Source: Pedobacter sp014947265 (GTDB taxonomy: Bacteria > Bacteroidota > Bacteroidia > Sphingobacteriales > Sphingobacteriaceae). Taken from it: a stretch of DNA of 64,000 nt. Below, piece by piece: positions 24,152-30,850 of this stretch (position 1 is its first letter; each line of letters begins with the position of its first letter). Location: assembly GCF_014947265.1 (NCBI RefSeq), contig NZ_JADCNK010000010.1, positions 139,496-203,495 on the forward strand. The letters are read 5' to 3'. Position numbers and translations under genes: made by a program. The notes beneath the pieces are model-generated. The model had not been told where the DNA came from, ran no database searches, and saw only the letters and a program-made list of their open reading frames with translations.

Positions 24152-25498
24152 TTACTTTTTCTTATCGAATTTTTTGCCTTTTTTAAAACTCTTTACCTGT
24201 TTACCAGCCTTTGCTTTGGCTTTCTCCCTCACCTTTTTTTCTATTGCCGCAGCATGTTTTTTCTCGTGGAAAGCCCCTTGAAAATCAGGATCTTCCTTAC
24301 GTTTCTGCATATCGATTTCTTTTGCAATATGCTGGCGCTCTTCGTAAGGGGTTTCATCAATGAATACACCTTCCGGAATTTCGGCCACAGGAATATATTG
24401 GCGAATCAATTTTTCGATCTTGCGGATATAATACTTTTCGGCATCAGTAGCAAGGGTAATTGCATCACCTTTGGCAAAAGCCCTGCCGGTACGGCCAATA
24501 CGGTGTACATAATCTTCAATAATAATCGGCACATCGAAATTGATCACATGACTCACATCACTCACATCAATACCCCTACTCGCTACATCTGTAGCCACCA
24601 GTACCCTGATATTACCTTCTTTAAAACTATTTATAGAGTTAATCCTGGTGTTCTGTCCTTTGTTGGCATGGATTACACGAACATTTTCAGCACCATACCT
24701 ACGTTCAATAAAACTGAAAATATTATCGGCAACCGTTTTGGTTTTACAGAAAATAATCAGGCGATTAAAAGTCTCATCATTTTTCAGTAAATGCTGCAAT
24801 AGGTTAATTTTCGTTTTGAAATTCGGAACGTAATATAAAGTCTGCGTTACATTTGCAGCAGGGGTTGCCTGTGCAGATGCCTCAATTACAAGCGGATTAT
24901 TCAGGAAATCGCCGGCAATTTTCTGGACCAAGTCGCTCATTGTTGCCGAGAACAACAAATTCTGACGTTTACGTGGAACAATCTCCAAAATCCGGTGGAT
25001 AGAGCCAATAAAACCCATATCCATCATTTTATCAGCTTCATCCAACACCAAAAATTTCAAACTCTGTGTGTTAATATCGCCGGCTAAATACAAATCCAAA
25101 AATCTTCCCGGCGTAGCAATCAAAATATCAACGCCCTTTGCAATTTGCTCTTTCTGCGTTTTCGGACCAATTCCGCCGAAAATCACTAAAGAACGTAAAT
25201 CGGTATAAGTAGAAAATAATTTCACCTGTTCTGCAATCTGCATGGCCAGTTCGCGTGTTGGCGACAAAATCAGTGCTCTTGGATGATCGCCCTGAGCATA
25301 TTTCAACTGCATTAAAATTGGCAAAACAAAAGCAGCGGTTTTTCCTGTACCAGTTTCAGCAATACCGAAAATATCCTGTCCAGATAACACTGGAGCGATT
25401 GCTTTTTCCTGTATCGGCGTGGCAACGGTGTAACCTGCATCGGCAACTGCATTTAAAATTTGCCTGTTTAACTTAAATTCTTCGAACGATTTTGCCAT
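24152..25498 (-). CDS. rhlE: DEAD-box ATP-dependent RNA helicase, RhlE type
   Basis: A 448-residue RNA helicase. I start it at 25498 (MAKSFEEFKL) because the -7 box at 25505-25512 overlaps the only longer start. Motifs in order are FEEF and the Q-motif region, motif I AETGTGKT, PTRELA, GG, TPGR, DEAD, SAT, and in the second domain RGID, VHRIGRTGRA. The C-terminal tail is Lys-rich (KKGKKFDKKK), which helps RNA binding. Such enzymes remodel rRNA and mRNA, often in the cold. The rhlE-like label rests on the motif set and short basic tail and is not certain against other DEAD-box subgroups. Confidence 0.9.
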   Translation of the reverse strand: MAKSFEEFKLNRQILNAVADAGYTVATPIQEKAIAPVLSGQDIFGIAETGTGKTAAFVLPILMQLKYAQGDHPRALILSPTRELAMQIAEQVKLFSTYTDLRSLVIFGGIGPKTQKEQIAKGVDILIATPGRFLDLYLAGDINTQSLKFLVLDEADKMMDMGFIGSIHRILEIVPRKRQNLLFSATMSDLVQKIAGDFLNNPLVIEASAQATPAANVTQTLYYVPNFKTKINLLQHLLKNDETFNRLIIFCKTKTVADNIFSFIERRYGAENVRVIHANKGQNTRINSINSFKEGNIRVLVATDVASRGIDVSDVSHVINFDVPIIIEDYVHRIGRTGRAFAKGDAITLATDAEKYYIRKIEKLIRQYIPVAEIPEGVFIDETPYEERQHIAKEIDMQKRKEDPDFQGAFHEKKHAAAIEKKVREKAKAKAGKQVKSFKKGKKFDKKK

Positions 25499-25504
25499 AG
25501 CGCA

Positions 25505-25512
25505 CAAAGATA
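25505..25512 (-). promoter_or_regulatory. TAnnTTTG -7 box for the helicase
   Basis: The minus strand reads TATCTTTG six bases upstream of the start codon at 25498. It indicates a leaderless or nearly leaderless mRNA and decides the start choice. Confidence 0.5.
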
Positions 25513-25633
25513 GTGATTAAGGTTGAGGGTTTGAAGGTATAAGGCAGAAGCTTTCAGTCCGATGTGGAATCCAAACTCCTTTTTTTCAACATCAGGAGTA
25601 AAGCAATTTCAGTAATTTTTCGGTCGCAGCAGC

Positions 25634-25681
25634 CCTGCTATCCGTTTTACTCCGTTACACTACGTGCCCACTGCTATCAGG
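25634..25681. repeat. CCTG...CAGG intergenic structured repeat
   Basis: It begins CCTGCTATCC, passes through ACTCCGTTACACTACGTG and ends CTGCTATCAGG. It matches, block by block, the core of the two identical 86-bp repeats at 39615-39700 and 39918-40003. It lies in the 292-bp gap between the helicase and pyrC. Confidence 0.6.
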
Positions 25682-25777
25682 TTTATTTAACCTAAAACAG
25701 TAGCATTAAACATAATTTCCCATTACCACAGCATCAAAATCTTGATACCTGATACTCGCTACTTAACACTAAATTAC

Positions 25778-25785
25778 TACCTTTG
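25778..25785 (+). promoter_or_regulatory. TAnnTTTG -7 box for pyrC
   Basis: TACCTTTG ends five bases before the pyrC ATG at 25791. This implies an extremely short leader. Confidence 0.5.
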
Positions 25786-25790
25786 AAACC

Positions 25791-27125
25791 ATGAATACTT
25801 ACCTGATAAAAGCTGCGACAATTGTAAACGAAGGACAAAAAATTGTTGCTGATGTATTGATAAAAGATGGATTAATTGCCAAAATCGGTCAAAATTTATC
25901 TGCACCTGATGCCCAGGAAATTAATGCAGAAGGACAATACCTTTTACCAGGGATGATTGACGATCAGGTCCATTTCCGCGAGCCGGGATTAACCCATAAA
26001 GCCGATATTTTTACTGAAAGTATGGCTGCAGTAGCCGGAGGGATTACCTCTTTTATGGAAATGCCCAATACGGTGCCCAATACCCTAACTCAGGATTTAT
26101 TGGCTGATAAATACGAAATTGCTTCCCAAACCTCATTGGCCAATTACTCATTTTACATGGGTGCCAGTAACGACAATATTGAAGAAGTTTTAAAAACCGA
26201 TCCTAAAAATGTTTGCGGAATTAAGGTTTTTATGGGTTCATCAACCGGGAATATGTTGGTTGACAATGAAAAAACCTTAGAAAATATCTTTAGTAAAGCG
26301 CCAATATTGGTAGCTACGCATTGCGAAGATGAAGCAACCATCCGCCATAACATGACCGAATTTAAAGCCAAATATGGCGATGACCTCACGATTGATATGC
26401 ATCCTTTAATCCGCAGTGCAGAGGCTTGTTATAAATCATCATCATTAGCGGTCGAACTGGCAAAAACTTACCAAACGCGTTTGCATATCCTGCACATTTC
26501 TACAGCAAAAGAAATAGCCTTATTTGATAATATCACCCCGTTAAAGGATAAAAAAATTACGGCAGAAGCTTGTGTACATCACCTTTGGTTTAACGATAAA
26601 GATTATGCTTCAAAAGGAAATTTCATTAAATGGAATCCTGCTGTAAAAACCGAAGATGATCAAAAAGGTGTGCTTAAAGGCGTTCTTGAAAATTATATTG
26701 ATGTGATTGCCACAGATCACGCCCCACATACATTGGAAGAAAAGCAGCAGCCTTACGCTCAAGCTCCATCTGGCGGCCCGTTGGTACAGCATGCCTTGCC
26801 AGCATTATTAGAAATGCATTTACAGGGTAAAATTTCTTTAGAAAAAATTGTCGAAAAAACGGCTCATAACCTGGCTATCTGTTTCGATATTGAAAAACGT
26901 GGGTTCATCCGCGAAGGCTACTGGGCAGATTTAGTGCTGGTAGACCTCAAAGATTCATGGAAAGTAACCAAATTGAATAATTTCTATAAATGTGGCTGGA
27001 GTCCGTTTGACGGAGATACTTTTCAGGCAAGTATTACACATACCTTTGTATCAGGCAACTTGGCTTACCAAAATGGCAAATTCACGACCGATCAGATCGG
27101 AAAACGTTTGACATTTGTGAGATAG
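25791..27125 (+). CDS. pyrC: Dihydroorotase
   Basis: A 444-residue amidohydrolase that cyclises carbamoyl-aspartate in pyrimidine synthesis. Expected features are the metal site after strand 1, DDQVHFREPGLTH (H61, R63), K145 in GIKVFMGSS, H177 (THCED), H232/H235 (LHILHIST) and D309 (TDHAPHT). The first residue of the usual H-x-H pair is Q59 here. I believe this Q-V-H variant recurs in Bacteroidota dihydroorotases, so the enzyme is probably active, but metal binding may differ from the classical type. A related dihydropyrimidinase or allantoinase is less likely. It has its own -7 box and no other pyrimidine genes nearby. Confidence 0.88.
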   Translation: MNTYLIKAATIVNEGQKIVADVLIKDGLIAKIGQNLSAPDAQEINAEGQYLLPGMIDDQVHFREPGLTHKADIFTESMAAVAGGITSFMEMPNTVPNTLTQDLLADKYEIASQTSLANYSFYMGASNDNIEEVLKTDPKNVCGIKVFMGSSTGNMLVDNEKTLENIFSKAPILVATHCEDEATIRHNMTEFKAKYGDDLTIDMHPLIRSAEACYKSSSLAVELAKTYQTRLHILHISTAKEIALFDNITPLKDKKITAEACVHHLWFNDKDYASKGNFIKWNPAVKTEDDQKGVLKGVLENYIDVIATDHAPHTLEEKQQPYAQAPSGGPLVQHALPALLEMHLQGKISLEKIVEKTAHNLAICFDIEKRGFIREGYWADLVLVDLKDSWKVTKLNNFYKCGWSPFDGDTFQASITHTFVSGNLAYQNGKFTTDQIGKRLTFVR

Positions 27126-27139
27126 ATTTGTTATATTTG
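27108..27139 (+). promoter_or_regulatory. Promoter of the antitoxin-like gene
   Basis: A TTG at 27108-27110 and TATATTTG at 27132-27139 are separated by 21 bases, close to the Bacteroidota TTG-n19-TAnnTTTG arrangement. The TTG lies inside the 3' end of pyrC. It drives the gene at 27160. Confidence 0.5.
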
Positions 27140-27159
27140 TTTAGCTTAAGAAATTAGCA

Positions 27160-27417
27160 ATGACAGATTTACAGTTATTTTCGGACATTTCATCCCTCCC
27201 TTCAAACATGAAGAAGGAGGTCTCTGATTTTGTTGCTCAGTTGAAAGAAAAAGCGAAGAATAGAAATGTAATTTCTGACAACAAAGTTGAAGAGCCTGCT
27301 GTAAAATATGGCACAAAATTTTCAGATCTTTTATTAAATAGCCCAGTATTTTCTGAAACACAAATTCAAAAAATCGATGAAGCAAGAAAATCAATAAATG
27401 AATGGCGAACCAAATAA
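27160..27417 (+). CDS. VapB/DUF2281-like antitoxin without intact toxin
   Basis: An 85-residue acidic-basic helical protein. The first 35 residues (LFSDISSLPSNMKKEVSDFVAQLKEK) resemble the DUF2281 helical dimerisation part of VapB-like antitoxins. The rest (FSDLLLNSPVFSETQIQKIDEARKSINEWRTK) ends in the helix that normally fills the toxin active site. Directly overlapping its end is the start of a PIN-domain toxin that breaks off after 17 codons (27402-27455). It is therefore probably an orphan antitoxin left after loss of its partner. It has its own promoter. Confidence 0.7.
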   Translation: MTDLQLFSDISSLPSNMKKEVSDFVAQLKEKAKNRNVISDNKVEEPAVKYGTKFSDLLLNSPVFSETQIQKIDEARKSINEWRTK

Positions 27418-27455
27418 TAATGGTCGATACCTCTATTTTATATTTAGTTCCTTAA
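27402..27455 (+). pseudogene. Truncated VapC-type PIN toxin remnant
   Basis: The frame reads MANQIIMVDTSILYLVP then stops. MVDTSIL is the first strand and first acidic residue (Asp) of PIN-domain ribonucleases, and the 16-base overlap with the antitoxin-like gene is the normal vapBC arrangement. The remaining roughly 110 residues of the toxin are gone; sequence to 27595 has no matching frame. Confidence 0.5.
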
Positions 27456-27595
27456 CAACGTTTTTTGAGGTTATGGTTTCCTGGGAACTTAGAAAAGATG
27501 GTTTCGAAAGAAAAGCAAACCAGCAATAATTGTTAAGACCGATATTTATATTTGTTATCCTGATGATAGTCGTTATTTTTAGCAGGTAATATAAA

Positions 27596-28690
27596 ATGCG
27601 AAAAAATAAATCTATCTATTCAAAATTCATTGCAGTTTTAATAATTGCTTTGCTGATCTACCTTTTTGGCTTCATCCCTACCCTTGTCCAAAAATATTAT
27701 TCAACAGGTTTTTATCCTTCCATTTCTTCAGCCTTGAGGTTTGTATCTTCTCTGTTTCCATTTGCTATTGGAGATATGATATATGTTTTACTTATTGGCT
27801 TTGTACTTTATAAAATCGTTAGATTTTACAAAAGGCGAAAATCACTAAAAAAGCAGGATAGAATTATTGTTCCCTTACAGATTTTAAACTTTTTCTTAAT
27901 TCTCTATATTATTTTCAAAATCGTATGGGGTTTAAATTATAGCCGACCAAGTATTAGCGAAGAGTTAGGAATTGGCAACGAAAAATATAATGTTAAAGAA
28001 TTAGTTGTTCTCGGCAATTATTTCGTTGATAAAACCAATGCCTTAAAATTGAGGCAAAATGAAGTACCCGCTTACACGGTTAATGAGCTCGAATCTAAAT
28101 CTGCAGCTGCTTACTCATTTATGGAGAAAAAAAACTCAGTATTCAGATATTCCAATCCTTGCTTAAAATCGGTTTTAAATTCATGGATCATCAGTAAAAT
28201 CGGCATCGAGGGTTATTATGCACCGCTTTCTGGCGAAGCTAATATGAATATGAATCTGCCTGACTTTGTAAAACCTTATGTAAGCTGCCACGAAATCGGG
28301 CATCAACTCGGTATTGCTTACGAAGATGAAGCTAATCTTCTAGGTTACCTGACCGCAAGTAACAGTCCTGACGTGAATTACCAATATTCTGCCAATTATG
28401 AAATGTTGCGGTATATCTTATTCGAAATCCGGATGAAATCACCAGAGGACTATAAATTACTTTATTTAAAACTTTCACCTCGGGTTTTAGCTGATTTTAA
28501 AATTGAAAAAGAATTCTGGAGAAAATACAATGGTGATATGTTCGGTTATATGGATGCCGCTTTCGATCGTTTCTTAAAACTGAACAACCAGAAAAAAGGT
28601 ATCGATAGCTATCAGGATATAGTTATTTGGCTGTGGAATATTTATAAGTCGGAAAGTCAGGGGCCCGAAAGTCAGAAGATCAAGCGATAA
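27596..28690 (+). CDS. DUF3810 membrane metalloprotease-like protein
   Basis: A 364-residue protein with three N-terminal membrane helices (about residues 11-30, 55-75 and 92-112) and a soluble C-terminal domain. That domain holds a zincin signature, HEIGHQ (H232, E233, H236), with a downstream acidic ligand candidate E246 in AYEDEANLLGYL. This fits DUF3810, a Bacteroidota family predicted to be a membrane-bound zinc peptidase. The substrate is unknown. The last 15 residues (SESQGPESQKIKR) are low in complexity and arise from AAGTC-rich DNA at 28655-28686. Confidence 0.85.
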   Translation: MRKNKSIYSKFIAVLIIALLIYLFGFIPTLVQKYYSTGFYPSISSALRFVSSLFPFAIGDMIYVLLIGFVLYKIVRFYKRRKSLKKQDRIIVPLQILNFFLILYIIFKIVWGLNYSRPSISEELGIGNEKYNVKELVVLGNYFVDKTNALKLRQNEVPAYTVNELESKSAAAYSFMEKKNSVFRYSNPCLKSVLNSWIISKIGIEGYYAPLSGEANMNMNLPDFVKPYVSCHEIGHQLGIAYEDEANLLGYLTASNSPDVNYQYSANYEMLRYILFEIRMKSPEDYKLLYLKLSPRVLADFKIEKEFWRKYNGDMFGYMDAAFDRFLKLNNQKKGIDSYQDIVIWLWNIYKSESQGPESQKIKR

Positions 28691-28731
28691 ATACCTCCAT
28701 CATCCATTTCCCATAAAACATCTTACATCAT

Positions 28732-29313
28732 TTACCCGTGTATCGCTTCTTTAGTTCCGAAACTTTGAATCAATTCTCCTTCAAAATCCAGCCATTCTTT
28801 CCAGCGTTTATCTACATCCACATCGGTACTGTATTTACGTGCAAAATTTAAAAATGTGGTATAATGCCCGGCTTCCGAAACCATTAACTCGTGGTAAAAT
28901 TTAGCCAGTTCCAGATCTTTAATATTTAACGAAAGTACCCTGAAACGTTCGCAACTTCTGGCTTCAATCATTGCAGCAAACAATAACCTGTCAATAAAAG
29001 CCATATTCCGGCTTCCGTCTTTTTTACTGAATTTCACCAAACGACCAACATAGTCATCTTTCCGCTCGCGACTTAAAGTATAACCCCGTTTTTTTATAAT
29101 TTCAATGACCATCTGGAAATGCTGCATCTCTTCAATAGCAATCGCTGTTAACTCATCTACCAGATCCTGATGTTCTGAATTTTGAGTTATTAAGGTAATG
29201 GCATTGGTTGCCGCTTTTTGTTCGCACCAGGCATGGTCAGATAAAATTTCTTCTAAATTCGATTCTGCAATATTTGCCCAACGTGGGTCTGTCAATAATT
29301 TTAATCCTAACAT
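28732..29313 (-). CDS. miaE: tRNA-(ms2io6A)-hydroxylase MiaE-like
   Basis: A 193-residue non-heme diiron protein of the ferritin fold. It hydroxylates the prenyl group of ms2i6A at position 37 of tRNA. Iron ligands are visible in pairs: E31 (WCEQKA) and E62/H65 (IAIEEMQHF) in the first half, and the glutamates and histidine in MIEARSCERF and MVSEAGHYTTF in the second. Length and order fit MiaE. It is convergent with the DUF3810 gene. A minus-strand -7 box lies at 29334-29341. Confidence 0.9.
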   Translation of the reverse strand: MLGLKLLTDPRWANIAESNLEEILSDHAWCEQKAATNAITLITQNSEHQDLVDELTAIAIEEMQHFQMVIEIIKKRGYTLSRERKDDYVGRLVKFSKKDGSRNMAFIDRLLFAAMIEARSCERFRVLSLNIKDLELAKFYHELMVSEAGHYTTFLNFARKYSTDVDVDKRWKEWLDFEGELIQSFGTKEAIHG

Positions 29314-29333
29314 GTGGTGGTGTAATTGAGCTG

Positions 29334-29341
29334 CAAAATTA
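29334..29341 (-). promoter_or_regulatory. TAnnTTTG -7 box for miaE
   Basis: The minus strand reads TAATTTTG 20 bases upstream of the miaE start codon. Confidence 0.42.
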
Positions 29342-29368
29342 GGAATATTTAAGATACGTTTATATATC

Positions 29369-29433
29369 CAGCAGATTTAGTGGATAATCGCAGATCCAGA
29401 TTTTAATCTACGAAAATCACATTTATCTGCGGG
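29369..29433. repeat. Short CGCAGAT / ATCTGCG intergenic repeat
   Basis: Inverted arms around CGCAGAT (29389-29395) and its complement near 29425-29431, with CAGCAGATTTAGTGGAT on the left. It is related to the ACCACAGAT elements elsewhere in the window. It lies in the divergent gap between miaE and the glycosyltransferase gene. Confidence 0.5.
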
Positions 29434-29463
29434 AGCAAAAAAAAAGAGCTTATTTTGTAGAAA

Positions 29464-30699
29464 ATGAGTAGAAGCGTAAAAAAATTATTGATTATTGGAT
29501 TAGTCTGGCCCGAACCCACTTCATCGGCAGCGGGAACACGGATGATTCAACTGGTCGATTTATTTTTGAACAAAGATTACGAAATCACTTTTACCTCTGC
29601 AGCATCAAAAAGCGATTTCAGTTATGATTTCACACAAACTCCTGTTATTGAGCAGCAAATAAAGCTGAATGATGAAAGCTTTAATTCATTTTTAAAAACA
29701 CTAAACCCTGAAATTGTCATGTTCGACCGTTTTATGGTTGAGGAACAATATGGCTGGCGGGTTCAACAGGAATGCCCCAATGCATTAAGGATTTTAGACA
29801 CTGAAGATTTACATTGCCTGAGAAATGCCCGCCAGCAAAGCGATAAAAAAAAACAAGTTTTAGATTTACTTTCAGATACGGCTAAAAGAGAAATTGCTTC
29901 AATTTTAAGATGCGATTTATCTTTAATCATTTCGGAAGTGGAGATGGATATCCTGAAAAATCAATTCAAAATTGATGCTTCACTGATTTATTATTTACCA
30001 TTTCTGGAAAAAGAAATCAATCAGCAAGTGATCGAAAAATGGATTCCCTTTGAAGATCGGGCAGATTTTGTTTTCATTGGCAATTTCCTTCATGAACCCA
30101 ACTGGAATACCGTTCAGGTCTTAAAAACCAAAGTCTGGCCTAAACTCAGAAAAAAGCTTCCAGGTGCAAATTTGAATATATTCGGATCTTATGCCTCACA
30201 AAAAGTGCTGCAACTAGATAATAAAGGCGAAAAATTCTTAATTAAAGGAAGAGCTTTAGATGCTAGGGAAACTATTGCCAAACACAGAATATTACTTGCC
30301 CCTATTCAATTCGGTGCGGGTGTAAAAGGTAAGTTTATCGATGCCATGCAGGTTGGCACGCCGTCGGTAACTACATCTGTTGGCGCAGAAGCCATGAAAG
30401 GTGATTTAGATTGGAATGGTAGCACTGAAGATGATCTGGAACTTTTTATCGAGGAATCTGTAAAACTTTATCAGGATAAAAATGCCTGGCAAGTTGCACA
30501 GCAGAACGGTATACAAATCATTAACCAAAGATATTCAGCAAAATATTTTGCTGATCAGTTCATTAAAGAAATCGAAAGATTAGCTTCAGATCTAACTACA
30601 CACCGACAAAATAACTTTTTCGGACAGATATTAAATCATCACACGGTACTGAGTACAAAATACATGAGCTTGTGGATTGAAGAAAAAAACAAGAAATAG
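29464..30699 (+). CDS. Glycosyltransferase, GT4-like
   Basis: A 411-residue cytoplasmic protein with a two-domain GT-B layout. The N-terminal domain opens with LLIIGLVWPEPTSSAAGTRM, which includes the loop that contacts the acceptor. The C-terminal domain begins near DFVFIGNFLHEPNWNTV (about 203) and has IFGSYAS, KGRALDARE and the donor-site segment LAPIQFGAGVKGKFIDAMQVGTPSV (about 280-304), where family 4 enzymes hold the nucleotide sugar. The sugar and acceptor cannot be told. No other polysaccharide genes are adjacent, so its pathway is open. Confidence 0.82.
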   Translation: MSRSVKKLLIIGLVWPEPTSSAAGTRMIQLVDLFLNKDYEITFTSAASKSDFSYDFTQTPVIEQQIKLNDESFNSFLKTLNPEIVMFDRFMVEEQYGWRVQQECPNALRILDTEDLHCLRNARQQSDKKKQVLDLLSDTAKREIASILRCDLSLIISEVEMDILKNQFKIDASLIYYLPFLEKEINQQVIEKWIPFEDRADFVFIGNFLHEPNWNTVQVLKTKVWPKLRKKLPGANLNIFGSYASQKVLQLDNKGEKFLIKGRALDARETIAKHRILLAPIQFGAGVKGKFIDAMQVGTPSVTTSVGAEAMKGDLDWNGSTEDDLELFIEESVKLYQDKNAWQVAQQNGIQIINQRYSAKYFADQFIKEIERLASDLTTHRQNNFFGQILNHHTVLSTKYMSLWIEEKNKK

Positions 30700-30776
30700 T
30701 CTATTTGGATATCTTATATCTTACCGACCACTCATCTTCCCAACTCACAAAAGCCTCCAATTATTTTATTTTCCTT

Positions 30777-30806
30777 TTGTAACATTTCAGAAATATATTA
30801 GATTTG
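30777..30806 (+). promoter_or_regulatory. Promoter of the TonB receptor gene
   Basis: A textbook Bacteroidota promoter: TTG at 30777-30779, a 19-base spacer and TAGATTTG at 30799-30806. Transcription should start near 30811, at the left arm of the dyad described next. Confidence 0.7.
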
Positions 30807-30810
30807 CGCA

Positions 30811-30833
30811 TTATTTAAAATAAGTCTAAATAA
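30811..30833. promoter_or_regulatory. Fur-like operator dyad
   Basis: Inverted arms TTATTTA (30811-30817) and TAAATAA (30827-30833) are separated by 9 bases, with partial matches inside. The position, right at the predicted transcription start of a siderophore-type receptor, suits an iron repressor. The resemblance to AT-rich Fur dyads in Bacteroidota is from memory. Confidence 0.5.
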
Positions 30834-30850
30834 AAACCAAACAAATTTCA

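Noticed and set aside
28655..28686. AAGTC-rich end of the DUF3810 gene as a further heptad array
   Set aside because: The spacings are 8 and 15 bases rather than 7, so it does not keep phase.
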